Assembly (NCBI RefSeq): GCF_000513195.1
Contig: NZ_CBVI010000001.1
Span: 248,001 to 312,000, forward strand
Reading direction: 5' to 3'
DNA: 64,000 nucleotides
Source of the DNA: Bacteroides timonensis
GTDB taxonomy: Bacteria > Bacteroidota > Bacteroidia > Bacteroidales > Bacteroidaceae
Shown piece after piece: positions 18,468-28,596 of the stretch. How positions within the stretch are numbered: position 1 is the stretch's first letter; each line of letters begins with the position of its first letter. A program made the position numbers and the translations under genes. The notes under the pieces are model-generated. The model saw only the letters and a program-made list of their open reading frames with translations. It did not search any database and was not told the origin of the DNA.

Positions 18468-19774
18468 TTACCGAATGGTAAATGCCCGTGATAATAAACT
18501 CTTCTCACAGGAAGTACCTCCTATCATAACAGTATAGTTTCCCGGGCAAACTCTCATTGTATTGCTCTGTTCATCCCACCATTCCAACTGGGTATCATCC
18601 AAAGATAATTTAACCTCAACCGTCTTACCTGCCGGAATACACACACGCTTAAAAGCACGCAACGTTTTAACCGGTCCCTCTGTATCATTCATTCTTTTAA
18701 GATAGACCAGTACCACTTCATCTCCATCCCGACTTCCTGTATTAGTTACAGGAATCACCACGTTCAGATTTTGACCGGCAGCAATTTTATCACCATTCAT
18801 TTTTAACTTTCCATATTTGAATGTAGTATAACTAAGTCCATGACCAAATGGGAACAAAGGAGTCTCTTTCATGTACCTGTATCCGGTCATATTATAATCC
18901 TCAAAATCCGGAATCTGCGCCAGGTTACGATAGAATGTCAATGGTAATTTTCCAGCCGGATTGTAATCGCCGAACAAAACTTCGACAACAGCCTGACCAC
19001 CAGCTTGCCCGGGATACCATGCTTGCAGGATAGCCTCACAATTCAGACTTTCCGGCTCCAAAGCTATAGCTGCACCGGAGAAATAAACAAACACAATCCG
19101 TTTTCCAGCAGTTTTCAAAGCCTCAACAACACGTCGCTGTACAGCCGGCAACTCGATTTCGGTGCGACCTCCTCCCCTGAAACCAGCTGCATCCACAGGC
19201 ATTTCTTCTCCTTCCAGTGCCGGAGAGATACCACCCGCAAAGATAACTACATCTACATCTTTGATACGCTCCAACAATCCTTTCACATCTATCTGAGCAT
19301 TTACTCCCATATCAAAGCTAAGATTTGCCGTTTTGTCAAAATGACGATACTTTAATAAAATATCATAAGACTTTCCTGATTCTGCCTTCAACGTATAAAT
19401 GGAAGTCATTTGCTTTACGGCTCCTTCGTCTTCCTTAACCAGTTTACCATTAATATAAAGTTCATAGGCGCCTCGCATCTGAATACGAAAAACAACGTCT
19501 TCCGTTTTTTCCGGATGAAATACAGAACGATATTCAGCAGAAAATCCTCTTAAAATAACTCCCGTGCAAAAGGAGCAGCCCCATCGGTATTAAATAAGAA
19601 TGGGGTGGATTGCTGCACTTCCGTAACAGCCTCCCCTGTTTTGAGCAAATCATCCGCCCATTCTTCTGCAGTTAAACTTGTATCCTGGTAAGGAAACTTT
19701 TTGGGCAATTTGTTTTGTGCCTGTATAGTCATACCGGAAGCTATGACCATACCAATCAAAATCCATCGTTTCAT
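18468..19774 (-). pseudogene. GH3 beta-glycosidase remnant: catalytic barrel deleted and frameshifted
   Basis: An N-terminal piece (19774 to 19550, 74 codons) has a signal peptide and the family start DTSLTAEEWADDLL, then jumps straight into PA14-like sequence (STPFLFNTDGAAPFAREL) and stops. The frame then changes near 19550, and the next frame continues without a start as RGFSAEYRSVFHPEKTEDV into MRGAYELYINGKLV. The rest is a normal GH3 C-terminal region: SPALEGEEMPVD (acid/base region), GFRGGGRTEIELP, WYPGQAGG, FGDYNPAGKLPLTFY, and an Fn3-like end. Intact GH3-PA14 enzymes have about 800 residues; here about 435 codons remain and the TIM barrel with the nucleophile Asp is gone. So there is a large internal deletion plus a frameshift. 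An enzyme is not possible; a secreted fragment is unlikely. Confidence 0.9.
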
Positions 19775-19916
19775 AGTCTGTTACTTTTATAGAGTTATTG
19801 TTAATCATTTTATGCAAATACACCCGGGGAAATTAGGTATTATGGGGGAAATTCAGGTACTATAAGTGCACTATCCCAAAATTCGAAAAGTTTCTCAGAG
19901 CAGATTAAACACAAAA

Positions 19917-19942
19917 GGAGGTTGTTCATATGAACAACCTCC
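19917..19942 (-). terminator. Terminator of the second SusC/SusD operon
   Basis: A perfect 26-bp palindrome: GGAGGTTGTTCAT followed by its reverse complement. On the minus strand it is followed by TTTTGTGTTT, and it sits 37 bp past the stop of the lipoprotein gene at 19980. It separates this operon from the GH3 remnant. Confidence 0.8.
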
Positions 19943-19979
19943 CTCCATCATTAACAATCTTTCCTATATAGAATCTTAC

Positions 19980-21626
19980 CTATTGTATCCACCATCTCGG
20001 GTCACCGGCTTTGCCTTCACCCTCAAATTTCAATTCCGGTTTGTAATGGAAATCCCCATTCATCGGATCTACGAATAATTCCAGAGATGTCATAGACAAA
20101 GACTTGGCATTCGTGAACGGTCTGGAGTCTACCTGGAAGTCAGAAGTCAAATAGCAACCAGAGAAATCGAGGAAGCCTGAGTAGTCACTATTCCCAGAAT
20201 TGATCTTGCTGCCACCATTCGTTCCGGTAAAGACAGTGCTTGTCACAGCAATAGACTTCGGTTGCTTATCCAAACGGAATACCTTCGGCATGCCAATTGT
20301 ATAATTACAGAAGATACATTTATTCATTTTTATTTCATCAATAACAAAACGAACATCCATCAACTGATCACCAATCTCACAAAGCGTAGAGTTTTCAATA
20401 ACGAGTTTCTTCAGAGATTTAGCTTTACCGAAATTGAACAGACCATAGCCGCTCAATGCTACATTCTTCACAATACAATTACTGATTGTAATACCACTTA
20501 TTTCTACATCACCACTGTTCAAACGCACAAGGCTACGTGGAATTTCACTGATATGACATCCCTCAAAGGCTATAGTACTGAAGCAATTCGTATTGCCTAT
20601 TTCAATGAAGAATTGAGATTGTCCGTCACTTATCAAATCGATATTCTGCCATTTCACAGTTCCCAGCGGAGCAGCAAATGTCATTTTGGTAGCCGTCAAT
20701 TGAGGCAGCTGACCGTCAATCACATTACCTGCCATATAAAGAGCCTTCACATTTGTCGGCACAGTGATCTCACCAAACGTATAGCTTTCTCCACCTTTGA
20801 AAGCCAGAGTTACCGGTCCTACCGGAGCAGAAGCTAGCAAAGCATTAATGTCATCTCCTGATTGTACGTCTATTGTTTCTCCTACAGAAGAGCCCAGTGT
20901 CAAAAATCTATATTTGCCTCTAAGCACATCGCCATTCAGGATATATGCCAGATAATTAGTTCCTGCCTTCAAGTCTTTAATGGAATAAGTTCCTGCCTGT
21001 TTTTCAGTTGCTGTTAACTCGTGAGCGGGTTCTACCCATACTGTATCAATCAAAACAGTCTGTTCTTCCCCTTCTCCTTCCACCGTAAACTTCAATTCGG
21101 CATGGCGGATATGAGTAGCGGTCTTATCGGCTTTCCACTTCAAGACAGCACCGGAAGTAGAAGGAATAACCTCCGTAAATATCTGCTCATCCGGAGTTTC
21201 AAAGAAAAGTCCCACATAACCGGACTCTTTACCTGTTTTTCCATCTATCGCTTTTACACGTACTGAATAACGGCTGGTTCCATCCAAGTCTGTGAACAAT
21301 GTACGATATTCCGTTTTAACCGCAGTAGTCTCCTGGCGATACGGTGTCAAGGTATCTGCCAGAATTTCTACAGTCTTCACAATATTTGTAAATTCCAGAC
21401 TATCTCCTTTACTAAATTCAAAAATATACTTTGAAGCATCCGTTATACCTCTGTAACTTAACATTATAGAAGTAGGAGATGTATTATCAGTCACTTTAAA
21501 TTCAGTAGTACGGAATAACCGGTCATGACCTGGTTCTATCCCCCAGTCATTGGCATCCTCCTGGCAAGCAACGGCAGAAAATGCCAGAACTCCCAATAAG
21601 ATATAATATATATTTCTAAGTTTCAT
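19980..21626 (-). CDS. Surface lipoprotein with Fn3-like N-terminus and beta-helix C-terminus (DUF4957/DUF5123 type)
   Basis: 548 residues. The signal ends in a lipobox (FSAVACQEDANDW, Cys near residue 21). The N-terminal part has Fn3-like strands (SIMLSYRGITDASKYIFEFS, YSVRVKAIDGKTGKESGY). From about residue 260 the sequence has beta-helix-like rungs (TVKWQNIDLISDGQSQF, VEISGITISNCIVKN). It ends in GDPRWWIQ, sharing the GDPRW signature with the protein at 5344-7548 although it is about 190 residues shorter. It is the third gene of its operon, 27 bp after SusD and before a strong terminator. Probable role: cell-surface binding of pectic oligosaccharides for the neighbouring SusC/D pair. Enzyme activity is not supported by any motif I can see. 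Confidence 0.85.
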   Translation of the reverse strand: MKLRNIYYILLGVLAFSAVACQEDANDWGIEPGHDRLFRTTEFKVTDNTSPTSIMLSYRGITDASKYIFEFSKGDSLEFTNIVKTVEILADTLTPYRQETTAVKTEYRTLFTDLDGTSRYSVRVKAIDGKTGKESGYVGLFFETPDEQIFTEVIPSTSGAVLKWKADKTATHIRHAELKFTVEGEGEEQTVLIDTVWVEPAHELTATEKQAGTYSIKDLKAGTNYLAYILNGDVLRGKYRFLTLGSSVGETIDVQSGDDINALLASAPVGPVTLAFKGGESYTFGEITVPTNVKALYMAGNVIDGQLPQLTATKMTFAAPLGTVKWQNIDLISDGQSQFFIEIGNTNCFSTIAFEGCHISEIPRSLVRLNSGDVEISGITISNCIVKNVALSGYGLFNFGKAKSLKKLVIENSTLCEIGDQLMDVRFVIDEIKMNKCIFCNYTIGMPKVFRLDKQPKSIAVTSTVFTGTNGGSKINSGNSDYSGFLDFSGCYLTSDFQVDSRPFTNAKSLSMTSLELFVDPMNGDFHYKPELKFEGEGKAGDPRWWIQ

Positions 21627-21653
21627 ATATTCATTCTTTAATAAGTTAACTTT

Positions 21654-23729
21654 TTATTTTTGCTTATCATATCCATAAGAATTCTTCAAATACCCTTTTG
21701 ACTTATAGATATCATCATAATAGATAGAATGGAAATGACGATAATTACAGATCTCATTACCTATATCTATCAGATTCAACTTAGCCTGAATCAACTCGCC
21801 ATACTTCAAAGTACCCAGCAATTCCGTATAATCATAAGATTTACGCAAACCAGTGGCACAAGACAATATCTTTACAGAATTATCAACTAAAGAACTTTCT
21901 TTACCTTCGGCCAAATTCCAATAAGAACGGGGAAACCAATTCGCTTCCGAATAAACTTCCGTATCGGGATTATCGGCCAAGTTACGATAGAAATTGGCTG
22001 AAGACAAATCTATGAATTCACCTTCCTTATCATATCTATAGTACACTTTCACCGGGAAATCAGTTGGTTCATACGTTTTATCGAAGATTTGTATGGTATG
22101 AGTACCGTCCAGCAAATAAAGCATCGCCTTTTTCATATCCTCTATTTTAGAATCGAGTAATCCCCAACGAACTAAATCCAATTTACGGATACCTTCACCA
22201 CCCAGTTCCCAGGCACGTTCGTTAACAATAGCCTCAAAGAAATCAGCATCATATTTATTTACTTCTTCAGAACCGGCACCGAAAGCTCTCGTACGAACTT
22301 GTTCCAATGCGTTGCGTGCACTGATATTAGCTATTTCACTATTTGAATCAATTCCTTTACCCAACATATAACGAGCTTCAGCAAACATCAGTAAGACATC
22401 TGAATAACGCATCACAATCCAGTTAATACCAGTAGGAGTACGAGCCGTAGCTGTTTGTGCTATAGAACGATATGCATTAGAAGTCCAGAAGAAGCCCCAT
22501 TTGCCCAATTTCACGTTCATTATATCAGTCTGCATCACCTCACGATTTCTCTTCGCATCTGAATCTTTCTTATACTGAGGCCAGTAACAAGCATAATCAC
22601 GACGAGTATCAGTCGGAGAGAATGAATAGAAATAATAAGCATTTGAACATACATAAGAACCACCGAAACCACGGCTGCCATACCCGATTCCACCGTCCAT
22701 TGTACGTCCCATCAATGTACCGATGTCACCACTATACCCTACTCCATTAGCTACTTCAAAAAGATTCTCATTATATTCGTTATAATTCAAGCCACAAACT
22801 GTTTTCCAGATATGTCCATAATCAGGATCCAATTGATGAGGATTCTCCGGAGCACCAATAATTTCAGCACATTGCTGCTCGGCTATTTCATAATAATCAC
22901 GCCAATTCTTAGGTCTACCAACATAATAACCTCCTACTTCCTCCATACCGGGATTTCCTTCAACATTAGGATAGTGTTCTACATTAGAATCATCAGGAAA
23001 CTGATTACCGTCACGAACAGACCATCCTCCTGCGAAAAGAGCAATACGAGCCAATAATCCCTTGGCAAATCCTTTATTCACACGTTCGCAATTATAATCA
23101 GAATTTTCTCCTACCCAAGGCAAATAGTTTACTGCCTCCTGCATGTCACGAACAATACTTGAATAAATACTATCACGATTAATCTTTCCCATATATACAT
23201 TGGAAAGATCCGAGTTGGACATACCTTCCTTAAAAGGAATATCTCCCCAACGCCTAACCAATTCAAAATAAGACAATGAACGCAATGTTAAAGCCTCACC
23301 CAAATAACGCTTCATCGCCGCATTACCACTTTTATAAAGCGCTGAAGCACGAATGCCATCCACAGCCGTACTGGCCAATTCTGCCATTTTGAAAATGTAT
23401 CCCCATTGCAGGGTCTTGTTGTACCAATCACAATAATAATTGGCCGCCCCTGTATCACTTGTCAGATCTTTGGATGGGTCAGTAGCATAACCACTAGCCA
23501 ATTCAATATCAGAAACCCCTTGCCAGTTAACCGACATTTTCTGTCCATAAACATACGTACCTGCTAATTCGGAGTAAACTCCCATAATAGCCGAACGCGT
23601 CATACCTTCATTCTCAAAAGTAACAGTACTACTTTGTACCGAGGGAGATTCCGTATCAAGAAAATCGCTGCAAGAGGTTAACAGCGCACCTCCCACCGTC
23701 AATACATATACTATATTCTGTAATTTCAT
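21654..23729 (-). CDS. SusD/RagB-family outer-membrane lipoprotein
   Basis: 691 residues. Lipobox LLTSCSDFLDTESPS puts the lipid Cys near residue 20. Family blocks: AIMGVYSELAG, YLGEALTLRSLSYFELVRRWGDIPF, VMRYSDVLLMFAEARYMLG, ALEQVRTRAFGAG, NERAWELGGEGIRKLDLVRWG. It is the glycan-binding partner of the SusC encoded 12 bp upstream. It is only distantly similar to the first SusD (7573-9585), so the two importers probably prefer different pectic fragments. Confidence 0.97.
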   Translation of the reverse strand: MKLQNIVYVLTVGGALLTSCSDFLDTESPSVQSSTVTFENEGMTRSAIMGVYSELAGTYVYGQKMSVNWQGVSDIELASGYATDPSKDLTSDTGAANYYCDWYNKTLQWGYIFKMAELASTAVDGIRASALYKSGNAAMKRYLGEALTLRSLSYFELVRRWGDIPFKEGMSNSDLSNVYMGKINRDSIYSSIVRDMQEAVNYLPWVGENSDYNCERVNKGFAKGLLARIALFAGGWSVRDGNQFPDDSNVEHYPNVEGNPGMEEVGGYYVGRPKNWRDYYEIAEQQCAEIIGAPENPHQLDPDYGHIWKTVCGLNYNEYNENLFEVANGVGYSGDIGTLMGRTMDGGIGYGSRGFGGSYVCSNAYYFYSFSPTDTRRDYACYWPQYKKDSDAKRNREVMQTDIMNVKLGKWGFFWTSNAYRSIAQTATARTPTGINWIVMRYSDVLLMFAEARYMLGKGIDSNSEIANISARNALEQVRTRAFGAGSEEVNKYDADFFEAIVNERAWELGGEGIRKLDLVRWGLLDSKIEDMKKAMLYLLDGTHTIQIFDKTYEPTDFPVKVYYRYDKEGEFIDLSSANFYRNLADNPDTEVYSEANWFPRSYWNLAEGKESSLVDNSVKILSCATGLRKSYDYTELLGTLKYGELIQAKLNLIDIGNEICNYRHFHSIYYDDIYKSKGYLKNSYGYDKQK

Positions 23730-23741
23730 AAGTTTATTAGT

Positions 23742-26700
23742 TTAGAATGTAACATTTAATCCAAAAATATAGGATCTGGACTTCGGATAAGCCGAACGGT
23801 CATAACCAGGAGTCATATTGCTGGAACTTGTATTTACTTCCGGATCCTGACCGCTATATCCTGTCAGACAGAATAAATTATTTCCAGTAGCATAGACACG
23901 CAGGCTCTTCACACCGAACTTTTGAGTCCAATATTTCGGAAGAGTATATCCCAGCGTCAGAACGCCTAAGCGCAAAAACGAACCGTCTTCTACCAACCAG
24001 TCTGTGGTAATCGTATTGTTCATTAACGGATGCCAGATGGAAGCATTGGAATTAATTTCCTGCAAACGTTCAGGGTTGGCATATTCACCATAATAGATAT
24101 TAAGTCCTGTAACAGGATCTATTGTTGTAAAACGATTTGCCAATCTCATATCATTACTCAGATTCTGATAACGTTTAGAACCTGTATAAGATGTGTAGTC
24201 TACTTTATTGATATTCAGAATATCATTACCATACGACCAGTTGAACATCGCTGTAACATCGAAACCTTTCCAACCGGCATTAAAACTAAAACCACCGGTG
24301 TGTTTCGGCAACGCATGACCGATTACTTTACGGTCATTATCAGCATCAATAACTCCATCACCATTCAAGTCCTTCAATTTCATGTGACCAGGTCCGAAAT
24401 AACCTCCTGCACGAGAAAGTACACCCGAACAATCTGTAACGATTGGTACACCATTTTCATCTTTAGTCGTCACAATATCCCACTTTTTAGTGGTAGGATT
24501 GAAAGTGAAATCATCAAAAGAATACATACCATCAGACACATAACCGTACATCAAACCAACTTCCTGGCCTACAAAAACACGATAGTTATCGCTACCAGTC
24601 TCTGTTCCACCACCAGAAAGAATCATCTCGTCGCCATTGGCACCATACAATGCATCTACCTTATTCTTATTGAAAGCAATATTAAAATTAAAGTCAAGAT
24701 AGAAATCTTTCGTCTGAACGAGATTCGCATTCAACGACAACTCTACACCGCGATTAGTGGTCTGACCAAGATTTTGGTACTGGCTACTATAACCTGCATT
24801 AGAGGGCAACTGCACTTCCATAATCAAATCCTTAGTAACATCATTATAATAATCAAATGTCAGATTTATACGATTACTGAAGAAACCTAAGTCAAAACCT
24901 ACATTCGTTGAGAACTTAGACTCCCAGGTCAGATTTTCATTACGCAGACGTTTGGCAGGTTGCAAGCTACTCTGTCCAATCTCATTCTGATAATAAAGAT
25001 TCTTAGTAGAAGTTACCGGACTATAAGTCTGACGCCAATAGGAACCGACACGAGCATTACCGGACTTACCGTAACTGGCACGCATTTTCAGAGTGGACAA
25101 CCAGTCTTTAGACCATTCCATGAAACTTTCGTCCGAAATACGCCATGCAGCAGATGCAGCAGGGAAAATACCCCACTTATTTCCAGGTGCAAACACATTA
25201 GTACCGTCTGCACGCAACGTAAAAGTCAGATAGTAACGATCATTCAGAATGTAATTGGCACGACCGAAATAGGACATGCTGCGGTCGGGTTCATTAATGG
25301 TCGTATAAGTGGGTTCTGCAGTACCATTGTTCCACATAGCCAGAATGTCATTAGCCAAATAATCACCCGGATAATAGTCTGAATTGACTTTCATATCATC
25401 CTTTTCAGAGTTATTAGCTTCTATACCGCCCATAACGTCAAAATGATGCTTTTTCAACTTGAATTTATAAGTCAGCAAAGTACGAAATGTCCATTTTGAA
25501 CCATTCCAATATTGACGATAGGCAACAGGCTGTCCGGCCTTACCATTCGCTTCACCTGTATTCTTCAGATAAATATTATCAGTACGATCAAAAGTAAAGC
25601 CATAAGTGCCTTCTGCACGCCACTGTAATCCTTTAATAACGTCCCATATTAAAGCAACATTATAGGTATTATTGAACTTGGACTGCTTCTTATACTCGTT
25701 GGTAATATTGTAGAAGGGGTCATTCAAGTTACTGATATTTTCAGGGATCAATTCATTATCACCAGCCAGATCGTCTTCCGTTAGGTCAGTAAGCGTACCA
25801 ATAGGGGGATACTTCACGCAGTCACGTAGTTTGGAACCACTGGATACACTGGGCCCGTCAATAACATTATTACTCATTTTAGCATTAAGATCCAATCTCA
25901 ACTTTTTATTAAAATTCTTGCTTAACTTCAAGTTCAGATTATCACGGCGATATTTGGATGTTTGCATAATATAAGTTTCATCATCACGTGTGTAGCTTAT
26001 ACTATAAATCAAAGACTCACTACCACCGTTAATGTTTACGTTGTAGCTCTGCTTCAATCCGGTACGATCAAACAATTTACGTTGCCAGTTGAGCCCTTCT
26101 TTACCTTTATAAATATCGACATCTTCCCACTGCCCATAGCGGTCAAAAAAGCCTGCATTCTTAGCCGGGTCCAATTCACGCTGATAGTAAACATATTCAT
26201 AGGGAGAAAGAACCTCAGTTTCATTATAGAAACGGTTCAAACCCAATGATGCATTGAATGTCACTTCTGTCTTACCGGCACGACCACCTTTTGTAGTAAC
26301 CAAAATTACACCATTAGCTCCTTTAGCACCATAAATGGCAGTAGAAGAAGCGTCCTTCAACACATCAATGCTTTCAATATCCGTCGGAGGAATATCATTA
26401 ATATTACTCACCTGAAATCCATCTACAATGAACAGCGGCTCATTGCTCTGCGTGATAGAACCACCACCACGTACGCGAATATTAACGGCTGCATCCGGTG
26501 AACCTTCAGTTGTAATAACGCTTACACCCGCCAGACGTCCCGTAATGGCACTTGAAGCTGAAGTAGTTGGGATGTTTTTCAATGTTTTCTCACCTACGGA
26601 AGAAATAGCGCCAGTCAAATCTTTCTTGCGTGCGTTACCATAACCTACGGCAACTACTACTACTTCGTCCAGTGTTTGCGAATCATCCTTCAAGACAATC

Positions 26701-26996
26701 TTCAAAGTCTTTCCGGTTACCGCATCCACTTCTTCCGTTTTCATACCTATATAGGTAATAACAATCTTTTTTCCTTTACCTGACACATTCAGAGTAAAAT
26801 TACCATCTAAGTCAGTGATGACACCATTCTGGCTTTTACCTTTTTCCATAACAGTGGCACCGATAATCGGTTCTCCTTCCGAATCAGTCACATTACCTTT
26901 TACCGTAATGTTTTGAGCAAACACTCCAATAGGCACCATTAAAATGAATGCCAACAGAAGTAACCTGCTCTTCATCTTTTCGATTTCTTGTTTCAT
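23742..26996 (-). CDS. SusC/RagA-family TonB-dependent transporter
   Basis: 1084 residues with signal peptide (MKSRLLLLAFILMVPIGVFAQ from the internal Met at residue 8, nt 26975, which is an alternative start), regulatory-like domain (VTDSEGEPIIGATVMEKGKS), TonB box region (LDEVVVVAVGYG), SusC plug segments (VRGGGSITQSNEPLFIVDG, DVLKDASSTAIYGAKGANG) and a barrel ending in YIFGLNVTF. It leads the operon SusC, SusD, beta-helix lipoprotein. The plug region resembles the first SusC closely while the barrel diverges, as expected for importers of related but different substrates. Confidence 0.97.
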   Translation of the reverse strand: MKQEIEKMKSRLLLLAFILMVPIGVFAQNITVKGNVTDSEGEPIIGATVMEKGKSQNGVITDLDGNFTLNVSGKGKKIVITYIGMKTEEVDAVTGKTLKIVLKDDSQTLDEVVVVAVGYGNARKKDLTGAISSVGEKTLKNIPTTSASSAITGRLAGVSVITTEGSPDAAVNIRVRGGGSITQSNEPLFIVDGFQVSNINDIPPTDIESIDVLKDASSTAIYGAKGANGVILVTTKGGRAGKTEVTFNASLGLNRFYNETEVLSPYEYVYYQRELDPAKNAGFFDRYGQWEDVDIYKGKEGLNWQRKLFDRTGLKQSYNVNINGGSESLIYSISYTRDDETYIMQTSKYRRDNLNLKLSKNFNKKLRLDLNAKMSNNVIDGPSVSSGSKLRDCVKYPPIGTLTDLTEDDLAGDNELIPENISNLNDPFYNITNEYKKQSKFNNTYNVALIWDVIKGLQWRAEGTYGFTFDRTDNIYLKNTGEANGKAGQPVAYRQYWNGSKWTFRTLLTYKFKLKKHHFDVMGGIEANNSEKDDMKVNSDYYPGDYLANDILAMWNNGTAEPTYTTINEPDRSMSYFGRANYILNDRYYLTFTLRADGTNVFAPGNKWGIFPAASAAWRISDESFMEWSKDWLSTLKMRASYGKSGNARVGSYWRQTYSPVTSTKNLYYQNEIGQSSLQPAKRLRNENLTWESKFSTNVGFDLGFFSNRINLTFDYYNDVTKDLIMEVQLPSNAGYSSQYQNLGQTTNRGVELSLNANLVQTKDFYLDFNFNIAFNKNKVDALYGANGDEMILSGGGTETGSDNYRVFVGQEVGLMYGYVSDGMYSFDDFTFNPTTKKWDIVTTKDENGVPIVTDCSGVLSRAGGYFGPGHMKLKDLNGDGVIDADNDRKVIGHALPKHTGGFSFNAGWKGFDVTAMFNWSYGNDILNINKVDYTSYTGSKRYQNLSNDMRLANRFTTIDPVTGLNIYYGEYANPERLQEINSNASIWHPLMNNTITTDWLVEDGSFLRLGVLTLGYTLPKYWTQKFGVKSLRVYATGNNLFCLTGYSGQDPEVNTSSSNMTPGYDRSAYPKSRSYIFGLNVTF

Positions 26997-27083
26997 GATA
27001 GTATTATTTAGTTAAACAATAAGTACAGTGTTTTTCGTAAAGCTTTTCATTTCTTAACTTAACCTGTGTTATTAATTCTTTTG

Positions 27084-27091
27084 CAAAATTC
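27084..27091 (-). promoter_or_regulatory. Weak candidate -7 box for the second SusC operon
   Basis: On the minus strand GAATTTTG, one mismatch from TAnnTTTG, about 90 bp before the SusC start. It shares the form GAnTTTTG with the candidate at 13785-13792, which hints at a common activator-dependent promoter type. The rest of the 26997-27257 gap holds the terminator at 27181-27208 and nothing else I can recognise. Confidence 0.3.
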
Positions 27092-27180
27092 AGAATTAGA
27101 AGAGTATTTAAAGAGTAAAATCATCCAGAAAGGGAGTAATAATTCAGTTTGAGACTATAACTGAGTAGTTTTAACAAAAA

Positions 27181-27208
27181 AATCCCAGACTTTCACAAGC
27201 CCGGGATT
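27181..27208 (-). terminator. Terminator of the PL1/CE8 operon
   Basis: AATCCC (27181-27186) pairs with GGGATT (27203-27208) and the stem extends inward imperfectly. On the minus strand it is followed by a run of seven T residues (27174-27182 on the plus strand is A-rich). It lies 50 bp past the CE8 stop, so this operon ends before the second SusC operon begins. Confidence 0.8.
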
Positions 27209-27257
27209 CCACATGCAAAAAATGTCAATATGTTATAGCACCATTACAATTCATTAA

Positions 27258-28565
27258 CTAAAGGACACTCTCTGTTCCTAATGAACCATAACGATTGACA
27301 GCACATACTTTTAAATTTCCTTTTACTTCAGATGGCAAAGTATAGATCGGCTCTTTGGCAAAGCCTATGACACGATCATTATCAAAAATGACATATCCGG
27401 CGGCAGCAGGTACTGCTTTCCAACTAACTTTCACCCCCTTTTTCTTCAACTTTGCGGGAGACGGCAATTTTTCCATCATCACACGGGGATCCCATCCGTC
27501 ATCTCCTGGAATTATACGTTCGTATACATAGCCATCCGCTTCTTCCTTGGTGATTGTTGCACGACAGGAACCTTTCGGTGGATTATTAGGACCACGTCCG
27601 TCATATTCAGTCTTACGTTGACTCAGGTCAAGTATATTACCTTCAGCATCGCGACTGTCATACTCTGCAAATAAGCCCGGAATAGCCCCCATGTTTGTCC
27701 ACCCCTCGGGAGCAAGAGGAATGCGCATAGTGGTATGTATATAAACTGCACGAGGAGAATTATGCCACGGACGTCCCAACTTTTGTTTACCATCGGCAGC
27801 AGCGGCATTACCATCCACTATACAGTTGCGAAATACATATCCGAACCTCACATTTTTATGAGAGGGAGCAACTATTACAGAACCACTGCGTACATTATAT
27901 AATGTACAGTTCTCAAGCAAAGCATCTCCACTGCCATAAAAGTAATCTACCGCTCCTTCAATCCAGCAATCTTTCACATAAAGACGGTGAGAGTCAGTTC
28001 TGGAAGTCATCCAGGTGTCCTGAAAAGAGCGAAAAATACAATTATTGTATGCAGCACAATCAGCCTGGCTACTCATAGCCAAAGCTTGAGGACCACTTTG
28101 GCTATCTACCCCCCAATCATTAAGATAAGAAATATTCTCTGTATAAAAATGGGCTCCCTTCACATAAACAACGCTGCCTTCTAATTTGTAAACTTCAGAG
28201 GAAGGATTATGAACAGAATGTTTCCAGAAAGCGGTCTTCTCAGGCGCAGTACCTTCTTTGGGTTTTCCGCCTACATTGAGACGGTGATGGATGATTGTCT
28301 TATCTTTATCCTGCCCAATGAGATGAATGTAAGTCTTGGTCTCAGGGATAATTACCTGTTCACGGTACGAACCGTTCTTTACGAAAATGAGCCATGGTTC
28401 CTGCCGGTTCTCCGGCGCCGCATCTACGGCAGACTGAATAGTTGCATAGTCGCCGCTGCCATCCTGAGCCACTACAGCCTGAAATGGAGAGACTGCTTCC
28501 TTCTCCTGTGCACATCCTCCGGATAAGATTCCGACAAGTAGTGCAGTAAAAATAATCTTCTTCAT
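27258..28565 (-). CDS. Pectin methylesterase, carbohydrate esterase family 8, lipoprotein
   Basis: 435 residues from the ATG at 28565, where a lipoprotein signal begins (MKKIIFTALLVGILSGGCAQ). It removes methyl esters from homogalacturonan. CE8 marks: FQAVVAQDGSGDYATIQSAV at the start, GPQALAM (Gln near 157), FRSFQDTWM (Gln-Asp near 182), VDYFYGSGDALLENC (Asp near 208) and LGRPWH (Arg/Trp near 263). These are the active-site residues of the family. After the beta-helix, about 80 residues form an Fn3-like C-terminal domain (VKVSWKAVPAAAGYVIFDN), an addition not needed for catalysis and possibly for surface display or binding. The start lies 31 bp after the stop of the PL1 gene; they form an operon, a logical pair since de-esterification creates substrate for pectate lyase. 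Confidence 0.95.
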   Translation of the reverse strand: MKKIIFTALLVGILSGGCAQEKEAVSPFQAVVAQDGSGDYATIQSAVDAAPENRQEPWLIFVKNGSYREQVIIPETKTYIHLIGQDKDKTIIHHRLNVGGKPKEGTAPEKTAFWKHSVHNPSSEVYKLEGSVVYVKGAHFYTENISYLNDWGVDSQSGPQALAMSSQADCAAYNNCIFRSFQDTWMTSRTDSHRLYVKDCWIEGAVDYFYGSGDALLENCTLYNVRSGSVIVAPSHKNVRFGYVFRNCIVDGNAAAADGKQKLGRPWHNSPRAVYIHTTMRIPLAPEGWTNMGAIPGLFAEYDSRDAEGNILDLSQRKTEYDGRGPNNPPKGSCRATITKEEADGYVYERIIPGDDGWDPRVMMEKLPSPAKLKKKGVKVSWKAVPAAAGYVIFDNDRVIGFAKEPIYTLPSEVKGNLKVCAVNRYGSLGTESVL

Positions 28566-28596
28566 ACTTCTATGTTTGATAATTGTTTCTTGGTTC

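Noticed and set aside
19550..19774. Independent 74-residue secreted peptide gene
   Set aside because: Its residues are the start of a GH3 enzyme joined to PA14 sequence, so it is a piece of the pseudogene.
24030..24890. 286-codon open frame on the plus strand
   Set aside because: Antisense to the second SusC gene; Ile/Thr-rich product typical of a shadow frame.
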